Origin: Rhyzopertha dominica
Taxonomy: Eukaryota > Arthropoda > Insecta > Coleoptera > Bostrichidae
Direction of reading: 5' to 3'
NCBI GenBank assembly: GCA_025024175.1
Contig: QCXZ01000041.1
Coordinates: forward strand, 48,045,786 to 48,109,785
DNA length: 64,000 nucleotides
Shown: positions 48,961-60,879 of the stretch, piece by piece
How the letters are laid out: each line of letters starts with the position of its first letter
How positions within the stretch are numbered: the stretch's first letter is position 1
Notes under the pieces: generated by a model
The model's database searches: none
The model's input: only the letters and a program-made list of their open reading frames with translations
Told to the model about the DNA's origin: nothing
Translations under genes and position numbers: made by a program

Positions 48961-49065
48961 ATGTAGAAATTAAAATTGAATTGTTCTTTAAAAAAATAAA
49001 AAGTAATCTGGTTTATTTACTTATGAGACAACCCCTTAATTAAGAGTTATAAGAACGATTCGCAA

Positions 49066-49700
49066 TCAGTGAACATAACATAACAAGTGTTTAACAAGTC
49101 CTCTACACCGATACATACAAATATGATCATTAAAACTTAACCTCAAAATCTTAATCCCCGAAGCCTTTAAATTTAGTACATTTCTCTTAACAAAGCATGG
49201 CCTTTCTAGTAAATGTCGTAACTTGGCACTTATCAATATGAAATCCATTGGCAACCAAACCGATACTCCACAAAGGTCCTGCTGAAGAAGTCCAGGACTG
49301 TATTAACAGAGCAATAAGTCTTTAAATCATTGACGTACAAAATAACATTATTCCTCAGGGAGCTTACGACAACAAATAGTAGGAATCCAAGAATGAATCC
49401 CTGCGTTACCCTCAATGTTGCCTGAATATAAAGAGATAAAAAGCTTTTATACTGCACGCCAACCTTTCTCTTTTAACATTGGTATGGCTTACAGAAAATC
49501 AAGAAGTTTAATGCAATCGCTTCTGAAGCAAAATTTTATAATTAATCAGATGTCTTTGTTAAATCGGTATAAATAGCTGTCTTCTATCCAATGTAGATGT
49601 TACATACTCAGTAATAGTGGTTAGACTGGTAGCAGTTGATCCACCCTGAACGAATCGGATGTTATCGACCTTCTACATGAAATGAGAGCATTTCATTCAA
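49066..49700 (-). pseudogene. heavily decayed LINE reverse transcriptase
   Basis: On the - strand, about 49690-49520 resembles the start of an RT domain (residues like TITEYVTSTLDRRQ, then INYKILLQKR, near the 'DxxKAFDxINHKILL' block). Then 49457-49233 gives VTQGFILGFLLFVVV and NNVILYVNDLKTYC, where the catalytic YADD has become YVND. The 49254-49066 frame gives PMDFI and AKLRHLLE (post-palm). It has several stops and frameshifts. Confidence 0.65.
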
Positions 49701-50024
49701 AACTAACAAAGAATTGCAACATTTCTACAGTTTGTAACAAGATTTCCATTTCCTTGGCTACCAATATGAAAGGAATGGAACAAGATCGTCTAACAACTCT
49801 ACTGGAAGGTTTAGCTAATAACCATATTCTACCGCGGCCGCAGACATGAATTTGTACGCCAAAAGACTTACAATATTTACACTGGTGCCTTGTTTACAAC
49901 TCATTTGAATGGCCAATTCCTCGGTTTCCCTACTATTGATATCCTCTGGAAGAAAACTAACGACACATCTAGGACGAGAATAAGAAATGTCTTGAAGAAG
50001 TCAAGGATCTATTTGCAGCAATAA

Positions 50025-50283
50025 TAAGCTTCTGGTGATGATCGAAATGAGCAATGGTTTAAACAATGTTGAGTTAATGGGAAACGCTTTAGCGAAAATC
50101 CCAGTTGGAGATTAAATACACCTACGCCATCTCAACCAGCTGCGGAAAAGATTACTCCACCAGTTGATTATTGACAATGATTCTTCAGATTCAGAAACTG
50201 CAAAGGCTCAGTCAGAAAAAGATGAATCGATAATAAAAATCGACACAGTCCAACCTAGAAAAGGAAGCAGAGCAGTATTATAA
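50025..50283 (+). pseudogene. coding-like relic of unknown origin
   Basis: Ignoring a few stops, the + frame gives a low-complexity, Ser/Pro/Glu-rich tail that ends at TAA near 50281 (residues such as NDSSDSETAKAQSEKDESII). It may be the end of a transposon protein, but I do not recognise it. Confidence 0.25.
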
Positions 50284-51219
50284 ATAAGTACCTAAACAGC
50301 GTAGGAGTTTTGCAATTTTGGAGACTGCCCTGTCAAAGCTTTGTCATTTCGCTTGGTGGTTTGTATTAACATTCATTAAAGTTCTCAAACACTGGTTCTG
50401 TGTCACGCCCAAAGTGATTGTCAGACCTAACAACTTTAAAAAAAACGGACAGATTTTAGATTGAGACCATAACTTAGAAAAACTGTACAAACTTAGGGAA
50501 ATTAAAAATAACAGAGGGGCAAAATTATTTACCAAGCTCTTCAGTCTTTTAAGAAGTCTTTTCTAATATCAGTACTGGGAGCACTATATGTGTGTATTAA
50601 TGGAAAGAATCTGCAAAATTAAGAAAAGATAATTTCCCTGTATTACTATTCACAAAAGGCCAGTCCATACTCCTATCCAATAGCAAAGGTGGGAGGCGTC
50701 AACATATCTAGGCAAATTTAGATCTAACAGAACAACAGGTTCATTGTTTAAGAGGACGCTGTACGTAGAGAAGCACTCACATAATGTCTTATTTGCATGT
50801 ATATACATACGTATCACGATTCAAGTTTTGTGAAATATAAACCATTATGGTACAGATCGAGTTTTTGCAATCCATAGTAAAAGTGATTATTGAAGGTCTT
50901 AAACCAAATGGAAATTGTAGCTTAAGTTCTATAGCACAATAAAAAAAAAGACTGCGTGGATAAGGTTTCTATTATCAGGAGTTGAATTTTCATGTTACAA
51001 GTTTTTAGTGCACATTTCTTAGTGGATACTCTATCTCGATCTAACACAAAAATCCAGTTATTGGTGTGGCTCATATAAGACTAGCGCAACCCATTGGTAG
51101 GTCTACAGTACCTATTTATGATCTTTTATCTTAGGCTAGGTAGATTTTGATCTGAAAAAAAGGTTCAAATACATGCGTATACATGTATGTCGAATTTAAT
51201 GCACGAAAAACCTTTAGTG

Positions 51220-51690
51220 TCGGATTGCACATTCAAATATTCTATCCGAGTTGCAAACGAGCCAAGCCATCATCTCTATGCCCATTACACCGCGCCGAAA
51301 AGATCATTCTACATCAGACCGAGGTAATCGTAATCAAGAGGTGCAATTTGGGGGTTCATCAACCGCATCGAATGATTCTATGAGTTTCAACAAACCCGCT
51401 TATCGTGAGACGGTCTTTAAACTTCGCCCGCCTATTTTAATTTGTTGCCACTGTTAAATGAGCGAGTGGTTGGTCGGCAGGCGGCTGCAGGACCGGATCG
51501 AGGCCGCCTTTTTGCGCCCGTTCTCGGATTTTCTGCCCCGGAAAAACTGGACCTCGTTCGTAACGGGATTTTCGAAACGTGCGTCATTTCTTTTGTGGTC
51601 CTCGTTAAACTGCTGCGGGGGTTTTGAATGAAACCGGGTGNAGGTATGAATTATACGTGGCGTTTTTAAAGAATTAGGTTGGCCCTGTAC
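51220..51690. other. CpG-rich non-coding island
   Basis: Strongly CpG-rich for this window, with open frames on both strands that lack domains. Confidence 0.35.
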
Positions 51691-51959
51691 TTTTTCCACG
51701 ATATCCATCATCAAAGGAGGTTTAAAAAATTAATTAAACTGAGTTATTATTAAAGCATGACTAGAAAATATAAATGTATATATATTAAAAAACATATTTG
51801 CGCATGAAGCTTTATTAGATAAAATTATCGTAACGTACCTTATTTGGAATTTTTAACCGATCCATCTATGTAGAGTTTTAATATAAGATAAATTATGCAA
51901 TAAATAATACCTCCGAACACTAAGACGCAGAAGAAACGACAATATCAAAGCGGCAATCT

Positions 51960-52145
51960 TAATCTGATACTGATACTGATATCTTCTGAGTAGGTCTGCG
52001 TAACAAAATCGATTAATCAATTCGGACAGATTTTTTTCATCGAATCGTAGTATCGATTCGGCCAAGCAATTTAATCAATTTATCGATTCGAACCGATTGA
52101 TTCGATTCAATTCGAATAGATTTCCTGAGAATCGAATAATTCAAA
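51960..52145. repeat. degenerate ATCGATT / GAATCGA simple-sequence repeat
   Basis: Repeated variants of ATCGATTCG in both orientations (about 52007-52140), preceded by a short TGATAC repeat at 51964-51982. It resembles the satellite at 33483 in style. Confidence 0.65.
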
Positions 52146-53299
52146 CAAATGATCGGCCACCAAACCTATAATAAATACCCACAGGTGTACAAAACAAACG
52201 TTTTATGAACTGAAACATTTGCAGTTTATTAACGATTATGATAAATCAAGGGCAGGTTCTTCAAAAGTGTAACTGACTTAATCACTGCAACTGATCAAAC
52301 CGCAACCACAGTAAACGCTTATTGAATTGTAAATGTGCCACCAGTTTTATAAAGAAGTTCATTGCGTGATGAACTTTGCCACATGTCAAACATAAATTCT
52401 TCGCTGGCGTAGTTTTCTGAAAGAATTTCTTCCACTTCTATGTCTTAAGTACTTTATACAATGTATCATAGTGGTTAAAAAAGCTGTGGAAACACTGGAT
52501 CAATATTAATCTGGCAATTAACTTAAACACGATTATAACTTCTTTATAAAACTTTAAAAACTTGTGATAAAAAGCGCCGTATTTTATTAATTATTACCGA
52601 CGACCTGAATGAATGTGTGTACGGCTATTTAAAAAAATGGCAAATATTCCCCCGTTGTTTTGAATTTTCTCGCCTCGCTTACAATACAACTGTAGAATGA
52701 AGTGAAGTAATCTATCGCAAATATGTTTACGAATAAATTGTCCGATCCCTTATCAGTGATGCCTATTGCTCAATAGAGTTTATGTAGGGTAGAAAGCGCC
52801 GTTGTTGTGAATAAATAAACTATCCCTTTATTTTTTATCAGTTAATGTTATTACCATGTTTCTTTTAATTCCCATTTTGAAATCGATTTTACACTAATTT
52901 CCTGATGGCAAGCTAAAAGACTTTCGGCCAGTTTCTATACGAATCCCATACCTCAATTTAATACGTCATCAAGCATGGTAATCTGAGGTGTAAAGTGGGC
53001 AGAATCTACCACCGTTTTCCTAATTTATGTTCGCAAAAGGTTGCCTGCTTGTTTGCTTTGCATTTTGTGTCTACAGAACAGTCATTAAAAGTTTCTGAAT
53101 GTAGTTATTTTTATCAGATGAAAGTGAAAAAAAACAGTATCAAAGCACAATGTAACGGTAGGAAATAATTGACACTGACAACTAGGGACAGATTTGCAGC
53201 ATTTCCATTTTTTTAAATATTTTTTAAAGTACAATATAAATATTTGTTACTATTTACAATTATCTAATTTTCAATGTTTTTCCTAGGTGTCTAAAAACA
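52146..53299. other. gene-free AT-rich DNA
   Basis: No gene, RNA or named repeat recognised. Confidence 0.4.
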
Positions 53300-53800
53300 T
53301 TTGAACCAGCAAAATTTGCTTACTTTCAGAAAGCTTCTTTTCACGTGCCCAAATTTCTGCCGACCCTGGTTTATGATACCTGACCTGGCCCCACGAGATT
53401 CCCTAACGTGATCACGACCTTTTGTATTATTTTTTACGAAATTGGAACGGTCTAGAATAACAGACGGTTTCGCTTTATGGAATAAAAAGAATAGGGTCNA
53501 AATTAAGTTGACAGGTAATGATTGCAAATTGCTGTTTTGTGGTAAAAAGATTTCTAGGAAATGCTTTGTATGAATTAGTCGTCTATTAATATCGCGCCCG
53601 CACAAAAAACGTAATCCGAGGCCCGGTTTCGTCGTCCGTCTCTCTCCGTTTCGGCCGCACTGGACGTCGGGTTGTTTAAACACTTGCATTTAGTGAAGTT
53701 ATTAGCGTAATCGCAGGGTAAGCATTATTTTACGGGACAAAGTCGACCAGGTGCTACAGTAAACGTCATGCTCGTGAAAAACAAAGTATGATCTGCACCC
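53300..53800. other. CpG-rich non-coding island
   Basis: CpG-rich patch. The - strand open frame 53291-53689 contains an N and has no known domain. Confidence 0.3.
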
Positions 53801-54492
53801 ATTCGAACGGATAATCCTACAGAACGTGAGACTTAATGCCCATTAATGTTGAAATTATATGGGGAAAATGACTATACTGTTACGTTTATAACGGTAGAAG
53901 GCAAGAGGTGATGTTAAAGCTGAGTTTATAGGCTCCGGGCTCTGAAACACCTAATGCATCTGGCTTTTTGCTAGTTGGTCGTGTGTTTCTATACATTGAT
54001 GATGCAAATAAAACGCAAATGGAAGAGTACAACAGTCAAAAAAGTATGTTAACTAAACAAGACGACACAGTATGGATTTATAAACGCAAAATTACAATGA
54101 CAATTACAGATTTGGCGACAATGTTATTTTGTTATGATGGCTACTATTTTCCGAGTCTTGAAAGGAGATTGCTTGATTTTTTCGGTTTTGGTGATACTGA
54201 ATGGCCGCACAGCATTGCCTGTTGTTTGGTTTCTGGGGTCTCGTAGGATATTCACATCTCGTCGCTCGTAATAACAATGTGGGAAAACAGGCCAATAACT
54301 ACGTCTTGTCTATATAACAATCCAATAACGTCTATTCACTTGACATTCTTTGCTCTTTCTGCTGGTCCGTAAGCATTTTTGCTACCAACCAATTGGTGAT
54401 ATCCAAGCTTTATCTTGACAATCTTGAATATGGTGGTGCGTCCAACACGAGGAAGTTGAATGGATTCATTGTGAAGAAGCATTCTAAATCAA
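53801..54492. other. no firm feature
   Basis: Open frames on + (53968-54246) and - (54104-54295) have no recognised domain. Confidence 0.35.
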
Positions 54493-54564
54493 TTAGGTAG
54501 CTTGGAAACAAGCTGATTGAACGTTTGTGCTTTGTCTCACTTGATTTATTAGATAATTTTGACG
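54493..54564 (+). repeat. left arm of an inverted repeat pair
   Basis: The 61 bases from 54493 match the reverse complement of 55862-55922 with two mismatches. Weaker similarity extends about 10 bp further in on each side. The pair encloses the LINE fragment at 54592-55795. Confidence 0.85.
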
Positions 54565-54591
54565 ATTTTCGACCTGTTATCTCTCTATAGA

Positions 54592-55795
54592 GGCATATCG
54601 CTGATGAGTATACCAGCAAAAGTGTACGAAAGAGTGTTGGAGAAAAGACTAAGGATGGAGGTAGAGGATAAGTTAGCTTTCGACCAGGACACAGCGTACA
54701 AGATCACATTTTTACAATAAGGCAACTCTCAGAAGAATTCCTTATGTACAATGAAGAGCTATTACTCTGCTTTATAGATTTGCAAAAAGCATTTGATAGA
54801 GTACCCAGGGAAAGAGTTTGGCAAATCCTATTAGAATATGGTGTATCTGCTGCATTGCGAAATGCTATAAAGTCCTTCTACAACGAACTTGGTGAGAACT
54901 CTGAATGTACAGTCCAGCTACTTCAAAACAACTAAATGAGTTAGACAAGGAGGTATACTTAGCCCACTACTGTTTGTGATATTTATGGATAAAGTTATAG
55001 TAGAAGCAGACGAACGTGTAAGAAAACCAACTATAGGTTACAGAAATCTAGAACGTGTTACAATTAGTGCCTGTGCTTTTGCAGATGATGTCGTCCTAAT
55101 GGCAAAAACAGAAGAAACTCTTCAACATAATGTTAACGTATGGAACAAAGTTTTAGAAAAATACGAAGACTAAAGTGTTGCTAATATCGAAGGAGCAAAA
55201 GAGTGTGAAACTCGACATAAAAGGTATAACTATTGAGCAGGTGCTGCAATATAAATATTTGGGCAGTGTGATAGCAGGCAATGAAAAGTGGGATGCAGAC
55301 ATCCAAAACAGATGAGTAATAACAGTAGGACTATATCAAAGGCTACGAAGAAGCTTCTTAAACAGAAAAGAAGTCAGTAAAGAAACAAAAGTCATTATCT
55401 AAGCATATACTTACCTACCCTGACATACGGCTCAGAAACATGGGTACTAAATCAACGACAGCAATTCAGCATATAAGCAGTACTGGGTATAACAATAATG
55501 GACAGACTCACCAACGATTCTATAAGGAAACATTTGAACCTAAACAGTTCATTGAAGTATGTTGAAATGGCACAATTGCGATGGTTTGGGCATATGAACA
55601 GACTAAGTGCAAGTAGACCAGTGAAACGGATATGGGAAGTACGGAAAGTGGGGATGAGAAAGCGTGGTAGACCCAAGAAAACAGTGGAATGCAGTGATAG
55701 CACAAATTCTTCAGAGAAGAAGTTTAGTGTGGCATGAGGGAAATAGGAAGCGATGGCGACGGATAGTGTACGAAGACAGTTAAGATGAAAAATGA
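54592..55795 (+). pseudogene. LINE reverse transcriptase, 5'-truncated and frameshifted
   Basis: Starts with RGISLMSIPAKVYERVLEKRL. After a frame change near 54675 it continues with FRPGHSVQDHIFTIRQL and LLLCFIDLQKAFDRVPRERVW, which holds the first catalytic Asp. After a stop near 54933 it gives ACAFADDVVLMAKTEETLQ with the catalytic FADD intact (about 55080). Downstream are YLGSVIAGNEKW, LTYGSETW and a basic C-terminal tail including RWFGHMNRL and KRGRPKKT. The order fits a non-LTR element of a clade common in insects that I cannot name with confidence. It holds multiple frame breaks. Confidence 0.85.
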
Positions 55796-55850
55796 ATGTA
55801 TAAGACTTTTATTTTTGGTTTCATTATTAAGTAATATCACTTATCTCGAC

Positions 55851-55922
55851 ACTCAGAGTTATCTGATAAATCAAGTGAGACAAAGCACATACGTTCAATC
55901 AGCTTGTTTCCAAGCTACCTAA
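55851..55922 (-). repeat. right arm of the inverted repeat pair
   Basis: Reverse complement of the arm at 54493-54564; see that entry. Outside both arms the similarity fades. Confidence 0.85.
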
Positions 55923-56079
55923 CTGAAGAGGAAGTTCATATAATATAAATAGAGCACAAGTATCTTATAGAATTCGTGATTTGGGTTGCTGGTGTAGAGG
56001 AGGTGGTGATGGGGTGGTTTATTCATCCTGTATTCTTCCAACAATTTCCTCTCATTTCCATTCGATAATCACGCAACCT

Positions 56080-56640
56080 TGTACCTGAGCCGTTGCCTTT
56101 CCCATGTTAACAACTGTACATTTTCGATTCTAGCCGGGCGAACCCTCTTCAGATCGCCGGCGTTTCGCCGCTGACATTTCGTAAATTGACCATTCACACT
56201 TTAAAAAGAGACGGACGGCAGACCCATAAAGGAAACCATTACGAATCGCGCTTCAGCTAAGTCGACGTCCGTGTGTACGCACGCATCCACGAAAATTTGC
56301 AACAGGTGTCAAATGAAAAGACGCGAGAAACTGCAGGGGCCGGACGACCGCAAAATTTTGCTTTGTAAGAGAATTTTGCGTTTGTGGCAACGTCGACGTC
56401 GGGCAAAAAGCTGCCAGGCCAATTTAATATCGCGAAGTCGTGCGGACGTTCAAGGACGAATGCGCTTTCTTCCAATAATAAGTGTATTAACCTAATCGGG
56501 CCTGTTGTACCGTTTACACTCAATAAAGCGTCGATTATGAATAAATTATAGTTATTTCGCTAAACCAGTAACACAGATTCACTTTTGCCGGGGAAAAACG
56601 ATGTTCACGTTTTTGTGAAAGGATATGCCTAAGTGGGCAA
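56080..56640. other. CpG-rich non-coding island
   Basis: CpG-rich, with open frames on both strands and no domain recognised. Confidence 0.35.
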
Positions 56641-57089
56641 GAGAGTGATCGGGGAATTACGTCATGTTGACTAGGGGAAAGGAACTTGGTTATATATGGT
56701 AAAAAAATTGATATCGCAATTATCTTCTCGATTTAATAAACGCCACATTCATTTTGCATTAGCAAATTTCTTCTGAAGTCACGTCGATATTACAATTTAG
56801 CATTACCATGTATAATAAAAGTTTTAATATGAAAACAACATAACGTTGATGATTTAATGGCATTAATAATAATACTAGAGTATCATCTATCTTCTAGCTG
56901 TCAATAATAACTGTCAAAAGTGTGATTTTCGTTAGTTTAAGCAAACTTAGAAATAAAGGGTCTTTTGCCAAAACGGTTAAAAATGGATTTCATAATACGC
57001 CTAGCAATAGAGTTTGGAGTTGTTGGATATTGATTTTTTGATATTGATTTTACAATAAAATTTTGGTCCAAACAGTTTTGATGGGGTAG

Positions 57090-57510
57090 GGAATTAATTC
57101 AAGATGACCCAAGATAAGAAAGGACTTTGAAATAAGCACAAACGAAAACATCTAGAAAGTTGATACTTTGGTATTAGCACATAGTGGAATGAGAGTTCCA
57201 GTGATTGCTGATGAAGTAGCAATACCGGAATATACAATATTAAAAATGTTGCGTGAAGATTTAGGAAAGAATAAGGTCTCAGAAGCTTCTATTCCGAAAT
57301 AACTTGAAGGGCGTGCATTAAGACGAAGGGGTTTTTCGAAAATAATAAGAGGTAAAGAAACGTGGGTGTATGGCTAGGGAATCCACTGACAAAACAAGAG
57401 TGGATGCAGTAGGTTCACAAGGGATCTGCACCACCGAAGAAGGCAAAAACGCAGAATTCGTTTGGAAAGCTGATGATGAATATAAAGAAAAAAGGCATTT
57501 ATGACTGAAA
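57090..57510 (+). pseudogene. mariner transposase relic
   Basis: The + strand gives LREDLGKNKVS (end of the DNA-binding region) and, after a deletion, GKETWVYG, where the family motif is GDETW, so the first catalytic Asp is Lys here. A frame change leads to DPLTKQEW-like residues and VHKGSAPPKKAKTQNSFGK. The second half of the gene is missing. Confidence 0.8.
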
Positions 57511-57861
57511 TTCTGAATTAATTTTTAGCAAGACAGCTTACTTATGCCTACAATTACTCCTTATCGACTTCTAAGTACTATTTTTTATAATCATTCCATA
57601 GGAACAGTAGGGAATTCAGCACNCCTGAAGATGAAAATAGTGATCTTGTTCGGTCTTATTACGTTCTAATTTATAATTGTTTCAGTTTGNACTTAACAAA
57701 TTCATTTAAATTNTAAGCTTTACCAGAAAACAAGAGCTCCTATTAAAAAAATTATCACTCCTGTCAAAACTGACTNGAAACTCTACTACTTTGCTATCTT
57801 GAACAATNTTATATTTTTGATAACANCAAATCAGCATGTATGTGTACTTTTATAATAATTT
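57511..57861. other. gene-free stretch with many Ns
   Basis: Six isolated Ns (57623-57827). A possible degraded hammerhead-like phrase lies at 57625-57651. Confidence 0.4.
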
Positions 57862-57975
57862 CTAACTGTTTTTTTTTCTTCCAGGTAAGAAACGCAGCCT
57901 AGTTGTTAAAGAAATGAACACACCTAATGGGATGCCGCAAACGATCTTTGAAATGTCGCCAAGAACAACGTATGT
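57862..57975 (+). promoter_or_regulatory. second juxtaposed 3'/5' splice site (ratchet point) or an 85-nt exon
   Basis: A branch-point-like CTAAC (57862-57866), an unusually long pyrimidine tract and CCAG ending at 57884 are followed at once by GTAAGA (57885-57890). A second donor GTATGT begins at 57970, bounding an 85-nt segment that is open only when entered one base into a codon (residues such as KKRSLVVKEM and PQTIFEMSPR). The coding look is better than for the site at 21389, so a genuine exon is a serious alternative. The peptide is not recognised. Confidence 0.6.
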
Positions 57976-59099
57976 ATACAATTACATCGCTGAGTATTTG
58001 GTTACTAAGCCGTGATTTATAAACAGCACAATTAATGTCAAAATAATTATTACAATAATATACGATTTTTTCCCAGAAACATATGATCTGATATTGTAAT
58101 AATAGCCTTCAACGATTTTGATGCATAAAGCATTTATGAAGCTATAGCTTATGGGAACATTATTCTCATTATTAGCTTCACCTTAATTGTGAAACTGTAT
58201 TTCATAAAGACGTTAACGTCTAACATATGTCGCAGGATCCCGATTTATTTATGTTTTTTTCTTTAATTTTCATAAAGATATTAAATACTGGAAAGACGTT
58301 GAAAAACCACAAGATATATGTCCCAAGCTTTTTAAATATTTTTACACCCTTGTTCTTCCAAAGTTTTGTTGTAAGCAACCACTAGCTGCGTTTCCTATAG
58401 TCGTATAACATAATCATCTCTGTTTTATTAACCACTCGTGTATTCACTTATTTACAATGGTTACGATAGTTGATAGATTGACTACTACTCCTTCAAAACG
58501 TACATGTGCTAAATATCAACAAATCACGTAAACAACTTTTTTGGTCCTTCGAACCGGTATATCATCTAAGCAGTAATAAAATAACTGCTTAGAATTCACA
58601 GCATTCCACAGAAGATTGAACAATGCTGAAGTGTGACAAGATGGCATTTGATTTTGTACAATTCTATTAACAAAAACATGCATGAAGTATTACCGGTAAC
58701 AAAATATACTAGTTTCGTACTTAAAGAGTGTCTACATTGATAATTCGGTATTGCTATATGACGAGCGGAAAGAAAAGTGAAAAATGAGTCGTGGGATAAG
58801 ACAGGCAAATATCATTCAATGGACGTTTACAACTACTTTTAATTGGTGACTTGTAAACCTCTTGAGGTCGCTTATTGCACTTCAAATCCATCGTTAAATG
58901 AGCTTAAACAAGGCAAAATCCGGAACACTTCATAAATTGACGAAGATCCCGAATAATATGAATTCTAATAGGCAATAAAAACATTGGACTCGAGCTTTAA
59001 AGTTGAAGTTGTCGAGATATACTCTCTACAGACTTTCTTCGGAAAAAATCTCTCATTCGGGTAAATATTTTTGATCTTCGCGTGGGAGGTTTCAAGACA
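57976..59099. other. gene-free AT-rich DNA
   Basis: Nothing recognised. Confidence 0.4.
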
Positions 59100-59620
59100 C
59101 ATTTAGTTCAACTCGGCTAGTGATTATTACATAGAAAAAAGCTTGGCGAACACGCACAGAACACGCCATAATTAACCCAAGCCGAGCCGATCCTTATTAA
59201 AATGCGCATCTCTTAAATTTTCGGATTAAAACCGAAACGTATCCGATTCCTCGGTTTTCCGTCTCGCTCGCGCTCTCTCGTCCCTTCGGAGCTCTCGTCC
59301 GAAAACAACATAAATAAAATGGCGTGTACGCGGCTAAAGTGGAGATGTAGATTGGATTTGAATACAATTACTTCGGGATCACCGGTCGTACATAAAATTA
59401 ATTGTAAATATATAGAAAGTTTAAACACTTCAATGGCAAATCAGAGATTTGAATCGGCGATAGCATACATAAATCCGAACGCAAACACCTTGTTTATCTG
59501 CGAGCCAATAAAAATGCGAAAATGTGACAGTGCGGTTACTGGGACAGGACGATACAGTTTATCCTCTCCGCGTTCGGTCGCAGTGGCGTAGGAGCTCGTT
59601 TTACACCTCGCAAATAGTTT
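59100..59620. other. CpG-rich non-coding island
   Basis: CpG-rich patch with domain-free open frames on both strands. Confidence 0.35.
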
Positions 59621-59888
59621 CGTAGCCATTAAAAAGTCATGAACACAAATTTTCAGGACTATTGTATTGTTTAGAAAATATCTCTGTGGGATCATAAATA
59701 TGTGTTATTATCTAAATAATAGTTATTTTTGGCTTCTTGCAAACGATTCTGGATACCTTGATGAGATCATGACAGAGTCATATGACAAATTTTAGGTTTA
59801 TTTCAGTTTTTCTATACTTTATCATATCTGAAATTAAAGGGCGTTATACCTAGCGGATAATACCTCTATATTGTGAATATGCTGTGGT

Positions 59889-59959
59889 CAATTCATTTGG
59901 TATTCCTGCCTGAAGAGTCCTAACAAGGACGAAACTAGGCATAGGATCCGAATGAATTG
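59889..59959 (+). ncRNA. hammerhead-ribozyme-like fold, cleavage site probably lost
   Basis: The core is CTGAAGA (59910-59916), a perfect 5-bp stem II GTCCT/AGGAC with loop AACA (59917-59930), then GAAAC (59931-59935), which fits CUGANGA-stem II-GAAA. Five bases after GAA, GCA (59939-59941) pairs with TGC just before the core (59907-59909), and an outer 9-bp stem I, CAATTCATT/AATGAATTG (59889-59897 and 59951-59959), closes the fold. The five bases at the cleavage position are ACTAG where ACGUH would be expected, so it is probably inactive. Confidence 0.45.
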
Positions 59960-60879
59960 GCGAGATCACACGTTTATTTATTAATATCAATGTCTGATAT
60001 TTTCCTGAAATATTTTTGAAAGTTTCAAATATCTAGTTTATCGGGAAGCTTAAAATCGATTGTAAAGGGTAAAGGACAAGCAGACAGGCAAGAAGCGAGT
60101 TAGTAAAAGCGTCGTAAAGTTTTGTGGTCTACGCTACTGAACTCTCGCCAATTTATCGCTCCAGTCCTTGCACTCCTCGGCGTTTAATTGCAATGCGTTG
60201 CGTAATCTCAATTACTGTAGTGTACGATGTTACCCAACCAATAGAGGTATGCACGATCCGTTTCATTAGATGGGAAGGTCAATGTGAATACACATTATTA
60301 CGAATAGCAATATACTTATTATTGATAATGTCAGTACCAGATGGTTTTCCGTATAGCTTATAACATTAACTCTAATTTCTTGCCCATAAAAGTACGGACA
60401 TAAAAGCTTCGTTTCTAAAAATGAGCAGTTTTATGGGATTGTAAATGCCAGACAGCATACATAGTTAGTTATCATTTATACTTTCCTTATTGTGATAGTC
60501 AGTTTTGTAAAGTATGTACCAAAAATATGAAAGCTATTATCCCCAGAAACAGAAACTACTGCAAAAGTTCGTCCAAGGCAGGGATTTTCTAAAATTCTCG
60601 TTCAATACAAAATTTGATCCGCTCCAAAGGTCTAAAAAGCACAAGTTCCAAACAGAAAGCATTCTCCATCCGTCTTTGAAATGAAAATCTACGAGGGTTA
60701 GACCAAAACTCCAAAATTAGGCTTAAAGGATTTTTAGTGTCCACAATTTCTGTTAAAAATTTTATGCAATTGGGAATTTCCCAGTTACCTTTAAATCATT
60801 ATTTGGGAATTTACCTTGAATGATTACTTAATTGTCAAATCCATATTTATTGCCAAAATCACAAAGGTTTTCTGAGCTA
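59960..60879. other. gene-free stretch
   Basis: One open frame (60124-60363) with no known domain. Confidence 0.4.
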
